The position numbers and the translations under genes are program-made. Below, in pieces: positions 24,607 to 37,000 of a stretch of DNA of 64,000 nt. How positions within the stretch are numbered: position 1 is the stretch's first letter; each line of letters begins with the position of its first letter. The DNA is taken from assembly GCA_001598975.1 (NCBI GenBank), contig BBXU01000827.1, positions 19,327 to 83,326 on the forward strand, in the 5' to 3' direction. The notes below the pieces were generated by a model. That model searched no databases. It had not been told where the DNA came from and saw nothing but the letters and a program-made list of their open reading frames with translations. The DNA is from Parachlorella kessleri. Taxonomy: Eukaryota; Chlorophyta; Trebouxiophyceae; Chlorellales; Chlorellaceae.

Positions 24607-27176
24607 ATGACCGAGGTAGTCCGGGCAGAAATGTAACCAGAGCACCGTAGTCAACGTGATTGACACCTCTTGCGGGCTGGTTTGTTTGTTTGAGGCTCTG
24701 AGCGCCTAGTCGGGCGCCCAAGTCTGAACGTAGGTTGTACCCCAGCCGTTCAGCTTGTATACAGAGTCCAGCCCCCGCAACAACAAACACCCTCCACCTC
24801 CTGTACCTGCAGGAGCCCCAGCAGCTGCCACTGCCGGGTGCCGTTGACCTTGCAGCAGCAGCGGAGGAAGGAGCAGCAGTGGTGACCCCAGGCGCCCACA
24901 AGCGGCCTGCAGAGGAGCATGAAGAGGACTTGGCAGGGGCCTCCCATCCTGCCAAGTCGCCGCGGCTGGCAGATGTCCTCCCAGACTCCCTGCCCGGCTC
25001 AGCGGAGGGTGGCTTCACTCCCAGCCAGCCGGCGGCCCCCGGTGCAGAGCAGCAAACCTTGGAGCTGCTGCGGCAGCACCTCAAGGAGGCCCGGGCAGAG
25101 GCGGCGCGGTGGCGGGAAGAGAGCGAAAGCACGCGGAGGGAGCTGGATGCTGCGCTTCGAAAGGTGTGGGCCTGCTGGCGTCTCGCCTTGAAATCGTCCG
25201 GTTCAGCTTGGGGGTGCTGTAAAGCATAGGAGCCACGCCACTGGCTGTCAGTTTATTGGGCAGTGCTGCTAAGTTGACACTGGGCTTTCTGGGCTGGTTA
25301 CCTGTATAAAGATTGTACTGGAACATGCCGGACCTGGTAGAGTTGGCCCCACGGTTATGCAAGCGGTGCATAGTGCTGCAGTCAGCCGTCCACACGCTTG
25401 GAGATGGTAGGGGAGTAGATGAAACGGACCAAGGCTTGTGGCTGTCCCCCCCTGTCCAGGTTGCTTTGCTTGAGGGGCTTGTTGGCGGCACTGGTGAAGC
25501 CAACGCAAAATTGGCGGCTCAGACCACTGGGAACGGGCCAAGGCAGCAGCAGGCCGCCAATGGCACGCAGGAGGGCGGTGGTGCTCCTAGGGCTGGCGAG
25601 GCGACGCTGCGGTCCTTACAAACGCAGCTGAACGAGGCGCGGAGGGAGCTGGACCAGCTGCGACAGGCAGCCAAGGGGCACTTGCAGGTTAGGAGAGATG
25701 ATATAGCTGTGAGGCTGGTCTCCTTGCAGATTAGGATCTAAGGATATAGCACTTGGGCTGGTCTGAGAGAGTCCCAAATATTAGGTAGGCTAGGGTAGCC
25801 TGCCTGTGATTCTTCCACAAGTCTTGTTGCTGCTGTCCTCTGGGATGGCGAGGGTCGCGTGCCTATGCATAATGTGTTGAGACACTTGCCCATGATAGTT
25901 GTGGTGTGCTGCGAGTTGGCAATACCCTTGGTCGAGGATATCCATTGTCGCTGGAAGGTCCATTAGACCCTGCGTGAGCTCTGCCCGCGTGCCATGCTCC
26001 CTGCAGAAGATCACTCATTACGAGCAGCAGCTCAAGCACGGCGGCGGCGGCGGCGCGGCCGATGGGCCCCGGCGGTCGGGACCAGGGCAGCGGCAGCAGG
26101 GGGGCTATGGCGGGCCGGGGCGCCACCCGTCTCCAGTCCCAAGCCCTGCAGGCCTTCTCTATGGCGGCGGCCCCGCGCCGCCGCACATGGGTGCTGCTGG
26201 TATGCCGCTGCCGCCGCAGCCGCCGGGGGCGCTAGGCGGCTATGCCCCTCCTCCCGGGGGCCCTCCCAGCTGGCCGGGACAGCCCCAGCCAGCGGCCGGG
26301 GGTGGATACTACGGCCCTGGGCAGCAGCCGCCCGGTGTGTTGGACAGCGTTCCGCCAGGGCAGGGCGGCGGCTATTACGACCCCTGGTCGCAGCAGCCGC
26401 AGCAGCAACCCCAGTTGCCGCCGACTTCGGGGGCTGGCCCAACTCCCGACGGCTACTGGGCTGCTTCGGCGCCTGGCTACCCGCAGGGACCTCCCGCAGG
26501 GCCTGCTGCTGCTGCGCAGCCGGCAGCGGCCAACCAGCAGGCGCCCTACTACACCCAGCAGCAGCCTCTCGCAGCTGGTTGCCCGCCCGATGTGTACGGT
26601 GCTGCGGGACCTGCCGTGCAGCAGCCTCCCTTGGGAGCCTACCCACCCCCAAGCAGCGGCAGCATCAGCGGCGGTGTGCCGCCGGTGCCTGGGGTTGGAG
26701 TTGCCAGCAGCGGGCCGCCGAGCGGCGGCGGCGGCGGCGGCAGGGGTGCTGATGTGGATGTGGACGCTATTTGGCGGGAGCTGGACCCGCGGAAGCGCGA
26801 CGTGATTGAGCGCTTTGCGCGCAGCTACCCCGCGATGGTCAACCCCTCGCAGGCGAAAGATATGTGCATCACTGACTTCCGGGTGAGAGGGGGGGGGGCC
26901 ACCTTGTTGCAGCCAGTCGGAGCAAACCCTGGGTGCAGCAACGCTAAGTGCCTTTCCACAGTTCCATTCTAGGCTTGACAGGGCCGCGATCACGCTCCGC
27001 CTGACAGGGTCTTGTGACTGTGTGTGTGTGCGTGTCGGCAGGACATGACTGAGCCGCAGCTGGAGGGCTTTTTCATGTGGCTGGCGGGCCACTGCAACCC
27101 CTCCAAGCACCTGCGCTACCCGGGCGGCTTCATCAGGGTCAAACACACCGAGTGGAAGCGGGTGTTCAGCATTTGA
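24607..27176 (+). CDS. Unrecognised coiled-coil, Pro/Gly/Gln-rich protein with a conserved-looking C-terminal domain
   Basis: Firm exons: 24813-25163, 25460-25687, 26007-26882 and 27042-27176. The start is unresolved; a 9-nt first exon (ATG at 24607, GCCATG context, GTAGTC donor) fits in phase but is tentative. That would give ~532 residues. The N-terminal part is acidic with a KRPAEEHEEDL patch. Two coiled-coil stretches follow (LELLRQHLKEARAEAARW and LRSLQTQLNEARRELDQL). About 200 residues rich in Pro, Gly, Gln and Tyr follow, with PGYPQGPP-like units, typical of RNA granule or scaffold proteins. The last ~85 residues look folded (IWRELDPRKRDVIERFARSY, then EPQLEGFFMWLAGHCNPSKH). I do not recognise the family, and no function is assigned. 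Confidence 0.6.
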
Positions 27177-28006
27177 ACGCCGGGTGGCTGATGCCCCATG
27201 GTGGCGGGGTTGTCTCTTGGATCAGCCCGCCTGCAGCAAACCTGACGGCCCCAGGACGGCTGCCTCAGTAGTAGCAGCCTGGCCGAGGTTTCCATCGCTT
27301 GGTTTGGTGACAAGATTGTGACAGGGCCGCAAGGGGAGCGGGAAGCTGTATGACCGGACTAGTAGCATTCGCTGCCGGGCAGCTCTTGTTGACAGTGCTG
27401 CACTTGGTTGGAGCCATGTGAGCAAACTGCTGCAGGGTCCCTGCGGATAAGAGTCATTTTCCTGGTGTCTTGTTGTTGGCTGCCTGAAGCGCTGGGTGTG
27501 GCTGCCAGTGTGCGGGTCCTCATGTGCCGTATGTGTGTATCTGTGGCGGTGTTGTGACGGGTCTTGTAGGAGTTTGGCGGGGCGATTGCATGCCGCAATT
27601 TTTTCCAGCCCTGTATTGCGTATTACTGGGTACACAGGTGGGATGCCTATGTGTGTTGGTCGTTCTCTTTCATTCCGCTGCCAAGCACCTGCTCTCTCCC
27701 TTTGGCGGATAAGCAGGTGCAGAGCTAGCGTCCTTGTTCACTCGTTTACCAAGTGCGACTTTGGCGTATCTAGCAATGCTTGTATCCTCTCCTATGACCA
27801 GGTGACCATCAAGCCTACCAACATCACAAGCTCAGTGCACAGTGAACAGGCTTGCCGTGGTGCACACAAAAATCACATCTCCTACTGACACAAACCTATG
27901 GCTCCCAGACTACTGGCAACCAGTGGTAGGCTGCTGCACGCTCAACACATGAAGAAACTGAAGACAGACAGAAAACAGCACCTCGCTGTTGGCAACCGGC
28001 TCGACG
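27177..28006. other. Intergenic region between convergent genes
   Basis: About 830 bp between the coiled-coil gene (plus) and the phosphodiesterase gene (minus), so it should be two facing 3' UTRs. Open frames are short shadows, and no repeat or RNA gene is seen. Confidence 0.4.
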
Positions 28007-30698
28007 CTACACTATGTCACTGCAGCGGTCCCTCCAGTCAAACAAGACCTGCCGCAGCGCCAAAGGCTTGTTGCTGATGACGCTGTCAACCCCCATCTCC
28101 AGAGCCCTGCATGGCAAAAGAGACCTTACTTGCCCCCTCTTTGCCTGAAGGCTGTGCTCAGACATCAGAAGGGCGTATGTGCTGGAGCTGCAGAAGGCTT
28201 AGCCACGCTGGAACTTGGCTCCAACAATTCCTGACTTACCGCCCTCTGTTTCAAAATAGCAGCAGCACACCACTTTCTTCCCAAAGCTGCGGTGCCTGGC
28301 TGTTAGTCCAACAACCATGATAACATGGCGCGTGCCTGGCTGCATGTCTCAACCTGGCTAGCCACGCTCAGCGGTGCTTACACAAAACATAGACATAAAA
28401 AAATTGTTGTAGAGACCGAAGCAACTGGAAATAAGCCTCGAAGCCCACCCACCTGTGTAAGTCTGGCGGAGTGTCCACTGTCCACACATGCATGGGCTTC
28501 TCCAGCTCAGCAGCACGCCTGAAGAAGCCGTCTGCCATGTGCACGCTGGGTCCCAGCATGGCATAGCGTGCCAGCCCCTCAGCTGTGAGCGGAGGGTCAG
28601 GGTCCAGCCGGTCCTGCAGGTGCAGGCGGGGTGTGGTGGGCACTCATCAGTCACTAAGAATAGCAGCAAGGATATCAGTCACTACATGAGAGCTGCAGTA
28701 CCCAAATATGCTAGCAGGATGGCCGCCGACGATACTTAACTCGTCCATGGCAGCGCCTGCACTGATCAGGGCCTGCTGGGTGAGTCACGCCAGGCCAAGG
28801 AAAAGTGAGAACACACAACGGCTAGCTAACCACCATCGATGGGGATACCAAACCAGACAGCCAAGCAGACCCCAGACATGCTTGTTGAAGGTTTCAGACA
28901 CCTCCTGCACCCCTCAAGTGGCAGAAGTACCACACCCCTAGGGCTATCTGTCTACCACCGCTCACCGCATAGCCACGTATGAGGGGCCCCTGGTAGCCCG
29001 CCTGCATCGCCACCCCCTCCTGCTCCGGCCCCATCACAAACAGCGCGACGTGGGCCAAAATGCGCTGCTCCTCTGCCGTCGCCGCCACCCGCTGGACCGC
29101 CGCCTGGGAGAAGGCGGGGCCCTTGAGATCCATGAAGATGCCCGGCAGCCTGCAAGAGCTAGTTAATTTTTTGCCGGCAGGGCGCACACCGGACCTCCTG
29201 ATGCAACACACACCAGCAAGACCACAGGCCACAGGCATCTGCACTTGGAATGCAGGCTTCGACATGGCTGAAGTTCCAGACTAAGCAGGGCCATATGGAC
29301 AATGCCCCCTGCGAACCGAAGTGCCCCGCTCTGTTCTGCAGGAGTCTTGGGAGCCACATGAAAGGCAGCGGATGAGTTGGAAAATAGCACCCCATGCAAT
29401 GGCCAGCAGCTGCGCCCTTGCAGTGACGCCGCTGTGAGCTGCACTTGTAACCTCAGCTGAGACCAGGTGGTTGCCCGTAAGAAGGCTCCCATGGCACTCG
29501 GTGGCCTCCATACCTGGAATAGTCAAGGTGGCCCCCCTCCTTCAGCCAGAATTTATCCTCCTCGCTCTCTATCAGCTTGCCCATCACCTGCAGAGCCCGT
29601 CCCAGCAGGGATGGGTGAACGCCCCATACAACAGCACGCAACTTCATATCACAACTGCCTCCTGGACCCCTCTGCAATGCAACCCGCACTGCCGGACGCT
29701 GCCATGCTGGCGCGGAGGCCCACGCCCGCTGACCATGTCTCCAGTGCAACAGCCAGCTGTCGTCCTTCCACCCAGCCCTGCACCGCTGCTGACCCACCTG
29801 CAGTACAGCCTCCATGGTGGGGTACCGCTCCTCGTCAGCCCCCCCTTGCCGGATGGCCGCCAGCGTGTGCTGCCCAACCGTCTCGCTCAGCTTGCCAAAC
29901 TGCCCGGCCGGCAGCGCTTGCTGCAGGTCGTCGGGGTGGGACGCCAGCAGGTGGCCGTCGGCAGTGGCCACGAAATCGATGTCAAAGCACCTGCCCCAAA
30001 GGGGTAAGGTGGCAGGAGTAGGTTGGTGAGTGGGTGGGTGGGTGGGGGAAAGGTAGGAGGCAGCGAAGGAGGCTGCCGTCGGGCACCCACAGTTCAGTCC
30101 TGTTGCAAGAACTTGCGGTAAGCTAGCTGCCTCCATGCATGGTATTGAAAGGATTGAAGCATCAACCGTACCGGCAAGCCAGGCACGTCAGCCACGCCAA
30201 GCAAGCCCTGCTCTCATACAGCGACAGCGCCTGCGCCACTAGTGCGTGTCCTCACTTGACCTTGGCCTTCCACAGTGCCGCATAAGCCGACAGCGACCCT
30301 GGGAAGATGTCTGCAAGCTCCTTGGATTTGGCACGATGGGAACAGACTCGCAGCTCCTCGGTCGCCTTGCAGCCCGGCTGGTCGAGCTTGTTGAACCAAT
30401 TGGCCTCCTCGCTGCCCCCAGCAGAAATCACCTTGCTGATCTCTTTGCCGCTGGTGATTTCTTCTTGGGTGCTCAGCGCACGGGCTTTCGATCCCAAACT
30501 CCGAGACTGCTGCTGTACAAGCAAGTCTTCCTTCCCGTCACCTTGGCTGCTTCCCTTGAAGGGACGAGCTGTCAGCGCTGCATACGCCACTGCCACCCCC
30601 AACAGGCCGGCGCAAAGGTACACTAGGAAATTCCCAAGCTTCTCGCCCTGGTTGCCAAGCTTTAGACGCCTTGCCGTAGGGGCCCTGGTGACTGTCAT
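28007..30698 (-). CDS. Membrane-anchored glycerophosphodiester phosphodiesterase (GDPD)
   Basis: Exons in coding order: 30698-30256, 29990-29798, 29587-29514, 29149-28966, about 28775-28731, 28613-28453 and 28106-28007, ~399 residues. It should hydrolyse glycerophosphodiesters to glycerol 3-phosphate and an alcohol. One N-terminal membrane helix (FLVYLCAGLLGVAVAYAAL) suggests a membrane anchor. TIM-barrel motifs follow: the HR pair in VCSHRAKS, the acidic pair and His in CFDIDFVATADGHLLASHPD, a mid-barrel FMDLKGP strand, HVWTVDTPPDLHR, and the closing GVDSVISNKP. The first acidic residue is D where most members have E. Exon 5 is uncertain: the phase requires a multiple of three, but its donor (GTCGGC at 28730) is weak. 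Divergent from RAD54 with 338 bp between starts. Confidence 0.82.
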
Positions 30699-31036
30699 GG
30701 CGCAGCTGCCGTGTACCTTGAATGCGCATTCACCATTTAATTGCGGTCTGTGGATTGTGTGTTTGCAGGCGTAGCTTGCCAAGCAGTGCGGGGGAAGGTG
30801 TGCCGATCACGCTGATCACAGCGTGCAAATCATACGGAAGTCTTGAACTAGTCATTAACAGAGCCGGTCATCAAAACCAAGCTTTCATTGAAATCTACGA
30901 CGTCAGATCATTTGTTTACTGCCCTCAGTTTCTCCAGTGTCTTTTTTTCTTCATGTCATGTGTTTGATAGTGCACCTGGCCCATGTAAATCCCCTGGCCT
31001 AGCGCCCGCTGGAACCTGCAAAGCTGGAAGGATATT
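30699..31036. promoter_or_regulatory. Divergent promoter region, GDPD / RAD54
   Basis: The 338 bp between two start codons on opposite strands must carry both promoters. The middle (about 30880-30965) is noticeably AT-richer than the flanks. No defined element is identified. Confidence 0.4.
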
Positions 31037-34000
31037 ATGTCGAAGAGCAGTGGGTCAGAATGGAGAAGTGACGGTGAAAACGAGAAGGAGCAGGAGAGCG
31101 ATCACTCCAGCAGTGACACAGGGTTGGACGATGACAAAGAGACAGCAAGGGACGGCGGGTACCAGGGCAAGCAGGAGGACGATGGTGAAGACGCCCCAAG
31201 CGCCCAAGAGTTGGAGGAGAGGCGGCAGGCCAACATCAAGGCCCTCCTGAGCGGCAGGTACCTGTGGCTCTTAGACGCCTGCCTCCTGCTGGCCAAGCCC
31301 GCCACGTAGTCTGCGCCTTGTCACAGTCTGCAGCAAGAAATGTTGCCTTGTTGCCTGCTCTCTTTGTAGCCTGGCATTGAGCCGCAAGCCGCTCCTTCCG
31401 CGGCTGCTGTCCGTTCAAGATGCAGAGGCCATCCTCAAGCGCCCCTTCCAAAGCCCTCACCCGCATGCCGGCTCAGGGCCATCTGAGGTACAACCCCCAA
31501 TATATGCCACCTCAACATGCGCCTAGCGTGGTGTGTTCTTAGGTGCAGTGGTGGCCCAATCGTCTTTTCGCCATCGACAGCTACAGGGGGCGCATTAAAT
31601 ATTTCCTCAATGCTCCTCTGCCTTTGACAGCTGGGCTCCTTGCTGCCTCAGCGCAGGCACTGCGTCGTAAGCTGCTTGCCCGGCGCCAGTTTGTTCCCTG
31701 GGGCAGCGGCACATTCACCCCGCTGAAACTCTCCATTCCCAAGCCATCCCCAACCCCTGAGCTGCAAGCAGCCTGCGAGAAGGTCAGCATGCACTGCGGG
31801 CCGTCCCCATGGGAGGGTCACCAGATGGTCGGCTCGCATCCCAGGACTGTCTCCTGCTGGCATAGCGCAGGGGTTGTGTGGTTACACCCTAGGTCTGCTG
31901 TACTAGTCATCATTGGTCACTGCTACAAATGCATTACTTTTTTATACATCATGCTGTCCATCGAGCCAGCAAGCTCAGCAAAGCTGTGGCTGGCGGGGCC
32001 AATGCTACACTAGGCAAGCTCCTGCGCAGGTAAAGCCTCTGGTCCGCTTGTCTTTATTGGCCACTGCAGCGCTAGGTGGGCCTGTGCAGGTAGAGCTACC
32101 GCCAGGGGTGGAGCCGCTGGTACTCTGGGAGCCTCCCCCGGGCGACACCACTGGCAGCAGCAGCACCGTAAAGCCCGGCAGCAGCAGCAGCAGCGGGGGT
32201 GCCGTGGTTGTGGATGACATGCTAACAGCATGGTTGCGGCCTCACCAGCGGGAGGGGGTGCAGTTCATGTTTGAGTGCGTCTGCGGGCTGCGCAAGTTTG
32301 AGGGCCAAGGTGAGAGGCAGGTGTTATGGGGGGCGGGAGCCACGGAGGCTGGAGGGGTTGCATGGCTAAGAGCTCTGTGGTCTGCGTGGCCTATGCTCCC
32401 TGTACCAACTGTATATTTGTACTGGTGATGTGATCGGAATCTAGTGAAGAACTTTGGTCGCCAGCCTTGGTTGAACCATGGATAGTGAGGCAAACCGACC
32501 ATTAGGCGGTGTGGGAAGGAGCCTCCGAAGTAGCTTTCTGGCTTGCCTGCCTGCAGGCTGCATCTTGGCAGACGACATGGGCCTGGGGAAGACTCTGCAG
32601 GCGCGTTTGTCCCCTTGCCTGCTCCCCACTGAAATCTACCTCCCATGACAGTCCTAGGCGATGCCCTGATATGCCTTGCAGCAACCCGAGGCCTGACCAT
32701 ATGCGGCATTATCGTTGTGCAAACCGGGGCGGCTGGTATCACATCAGGCTCCAGCCTGGCTGCAGGGCATCACGCTGCTGTGGACGCTGCTCAATGCGGG
32801 GCACGGGCTGCTGGGAGGCACTCCCATCGCGCGGCGTGTCATCATCTGCTGCCCAACCTCCCTGGTATCTAATTGGGACAGCGAGTGTGTCAAATTCCTC
32901 AAGGTGGGTGGCAGGTGTCAAGTCACTGCCTGTACTAAGGTGGGATCAGGGAGGGCACATGAGCAAGGGAGGTTCCTTGTGGGTTCCTTGGCGTGCTGGG
33001 GATGTGGCAACACAACGCCCGGCACAGTAAGCCGCGACCGGGCTACCAAGATGGGTGAGCTCCCATGCATCCTGGGGGAAAGGGGCTCAGTGCCAGTGCT
33101 ATCCAGGAGGACGGGTAATATAAGTTAGTAGGGGGTCGCCAGCGGCAGTCAGTCCGCCTACAAGCACAGTGCGGTTCATGCAGGCAAGTTTGGGACCTGC
33201 TTTCTGTGCAATGCTGCAGGGCCGGGTCAGGACGCTGCCACTGTGTGAGTCATCTCGTGATGATGTCATCTCCAGCATTTCACAATTCCTCTCCCCCAGG
33301 AACTACTTCCAGGTAGGCAAACTACTTTCCAGTAAACACTGGCAGCTGTTGCTCTCAAGTCATCAACAATGCTTGCCAGAGATTGTCCTATGATGCATGC
33401 ATGCATGCATTGCTGACTGGGTGTAGCTTGGTGCTTAACACACAGCCAGCCGGCGCTGCAGCTCAAGTTGGAATGCTGTCTTGCATGCAGGTCCTCATCG
33501 TCAGGCACGTATCATGAATAAGTCTTCTATGTGGCAGAAAGGGGTGGTATGAGCCCAGGTGCTGTGGACTGCCTCTGCCACCTCCATAGCATGGGTGGTT
33601 TCCGTCTGGGCACCCTGTACCCTGTTGTGTTCCTGCACCCATGTATGGCGATACGACATTGAAGTGCAGCATAACCTTGCACACGTTGAGGACCTGCCAT
33701 GCAGCTATGAGACGTTCCGTGTCCATGCTGAGAAATTCACAAAGGAGGGAACCTGTGACTTGCTCATCTGCGATGAAGCCCATCGCCTTAAGAATGACCA
33801 GACCCTTACTAACAAGGTGCCTGGCGTTCCTCCTGCTTGCTGCTGGCCGCCTCCTGCTGACAAGTTTCTCCTTCGTTATGGCTTTCCTTCCTGGTGCATC
33901 AAAGCATGCCATCCTTGCCAGCTGCTTTGCGGGGTCTTAGGGTCTTGTGGCTTGCCTGGGAACCCATGTCTTGTGTCTCATGTCCCAACGCAGGCCCTGG

Positions 34001-37000
34001 GTAGCCTGGCCTGCAAACGGCGCGTGCTGCTGTCTGGCACGCCTCTGCAGAACCACTTGGATGAGTTCTATGGTGAGGGAGCTGCCACCGTAACTTGCAT
34101 GAGGTCTTCCTTGGGATGGCACGGGTGGAAGGGCAGACATGCCCGGCTGCACTTGCCCTTAAGAGCCCTGCTTTGGGTGAGGGTAGGTATGAAACGCAGC
34201 TGCACCGTGACTAACCGCCCCTGCCCCGCTGCTTGCAGCCATGGTCAGCTTCTGCAACCCTGGGGTGCTGGGCACGCCCTCCCAGTTCCGCAAGCACTTT
34301 GAGCTGCCCATCCTGGCAGGGAGGGAGCCCGGCGCAAGCGAGGAGCAGGTAAGGAGGGCACAGGGCAAAGCAGCCGGGCCTGCTGGGGGATAGATTAACA
34401 GCTGGGGTGGGAGCTGGGATGGGTATGCCTGCTGCATTGGCAAGCCCAGGCTGGACCCAGGGACACTTCACAGCCGACTCATATGACAGCAGGGTGGTTA
34501 CGAAGGTCATGCATTGCCAACCCAGACGAGTGGAAGGGAGCAGGGACACACCTGCATGGAGGGCCTGGTTTAGCTGACCCTGACGGCTGTTAGGCAGGCC
34601 CCATGCCAGCTGGAAGCGTTCTTGGGGCAAATTGGGGTTTTGGCCAGGCACTAAGGCTGCAACCGGTAGACCAGGGCACATGGGCCTTTATGACCCAGAA
34701 CTCAGTAAAGCTTGTCAGTGACCATCTACACAGCTGGCAAAGTGGGGTGCTCTGACTGTGTCCTGCAGGTGTGCCTTGGTGCTGAGCGGAGCGCAGAGCT
34801 GAGTGCTATCGTTAACGACTTCATCCTCCGCCGCACCAACTCCTTGCTCAGCGCCCACCTGCCCCCCAAGGTACTTTGCCGCCAACCCTGCCCCGTATCA
34901 TACCATGATGGACCCTCCCACTGACCCCAAGTTCTCACCAGGAAGCGTAAAGCAAGTATGTGTATGGAAACCGCTGCTTCCTCCACCTTGTTGCACATGC
35001 CTAAAGTCGTAGCGTGCTGACAAGCATAAACTTGGAACAGCATGCCCAAACAACGGGCACCCCACTCCTGGACGACGTTCCCATTCGAACTATTTGGATG
35101 CTGCTGCTGGTGGTGTGCAGGTCATCGAGGTGGTGTGCTGCCGCATGACGCCGCTGCAGACCGAGCTGTACTGCCACTTCCTGCAGTCCAAGGCCGCCCG
35201 CTCGCTCTTCAGTTCCCAGAAGGCCTCGCGGGTCCTCTCTGCCATCACCTCACTCCGTAAGCTGCTCAACCACCCCAAGTGAGTGAGTGAATGAGTGAGT
35301 GAGTGCGCTCTTGTGGGCCTTGTTCGCACTAGTTGCTGCAGTCGTGCTCGGCTCCTCTGGGTGTGTTGGGTGCAGCCATGCAGGCATGAGCGGGGAACAG
35401 GTGCTTGCAACACGGCATGCTTGCGGCATGTGGCCTGCTGGCGACATGGTGGACGTGCAGCCTCTGTGAGCAAGGCTCATGTGGCTGCTGCAGGCTCATC
35501 TACGATGCCCTGCACTCCAATGCCCACTCAGACAAGGAGGAGGGGGGTGCCCAGGGCTTCGAGGCAGGGAGGCACAGACTAGTACAGGCCGGCCTTGGCA
35601 GACAGGATGTAGCATGGAGTCTAAATAAGGAACCTAATGTTCGGTTTGTGGTCTCAGGCGTCCAGTGTTTCCGGTCCCTTGGGGCATATTAGGGTGCACC
35701 AGAAGCCTGCCAAGGTTGCTGCTTCTTGTGCAGGACTGCGGTCGCTTCTTCCCGCCAGGCATGTTTGATGCCGGGCGGGCGGGGCGCGGCGGCATGATGG
35801 TGGGGTGGGAGGCTCTCTCAGGTGGGCCACCCCCTGCAGGCGACAACCCGACTGCGTGACTCGTTGGCTGACTCAGTTGCTGTGTGATAGCATGCTGCAC
35901 ACGCCAGCCACCCTGGACCGCATTCCTGCTTGCATGGGGTGCATCCCCCTTCCATGTGTCCAAGGTGTTACCCGCACATCACTCACCACAAATGCCATGC
36001 GCCACGGAGAAGTCGAGCCCCATCTCTAGAATTCAAATACACGCATATCCTGGCCTAGCAGGCAAGTTTGCGGTGCTAGCGAGGATGCTGGAGAGCCTGC
36101 GGGAATCCACCCGGGAGCGCATTGTGGTGGTGTCCAACTACACACAGACCTTGGACCTGGTGGCACAGGTGAGGCTGCTGGCAGGGCCGAGCCGACAGGA
36201 GGGGCAGGCGGGGCAGGGCAGTGGCTGGGTGCAACTCCAGGAAATGCATGCAGTACTGGCAGTGTATGAGTGCGAGTTTACAGAGCTGCAATCTGCGCCC
36301 AGCACAGGTACTGGCACGCCGAGACCTTGCACATGCTAGAGGTTACACGGGTTGAAGTTTGCCACCCAGTGAACAGCAGCCCTGCCACCGCCGTGCTGGG
36401 CTGCAGCTGTGCCGTGAGAAGGGGTACCCTGCGCTGCGCCTGGACGGCAGCACCACCATTACGAAGCGCCAGAAGCTGGTCAAGCGCTTCAATGACCCTG
36501 CAGGTAGGCATGCGTCGAAGCTTTTTGGCCCCTTGCATGCCCTGCTTTGAAACACGGAAAGGAGGGACGCCAGGCTGCTGCGCTTCGTGTGCGCCCCTGC
36601 CATTATGGGACTCTGGCATGTCTGCGTCGGCGTGGGTCAGAGCCCACCCTGTGGACATCTTGTAGCTGGCAGGCAAGGCTCGGAACCTATCTCCTGCCAA
36701 GCTGCTGCTGCACCCATGCCTGCAGACCCCCAGTTTGTGTTCCTGTTGTCCTCCAAGGCTGGCGGCTGCGGGCTGAACCTGATTGGCGGCAGCCGCCTGG
36801 TGCTGTTCGACCCCGACTGGAACCCCGCCAATGACAAGCGTGAGGCTGGCAGTGCACCCTCACTACCCACCCCCCATTTCACAGCGCTGTGTGTCACTGC
36901 GACCAGTGGTCTGTAGGCCATGGAAGAAGGGCAACTGCATAGGCTGGCTGTTACGCACTTATGTGCAGGTCTCCCATCCCTTCCCGTGTTCCACCTCTAT

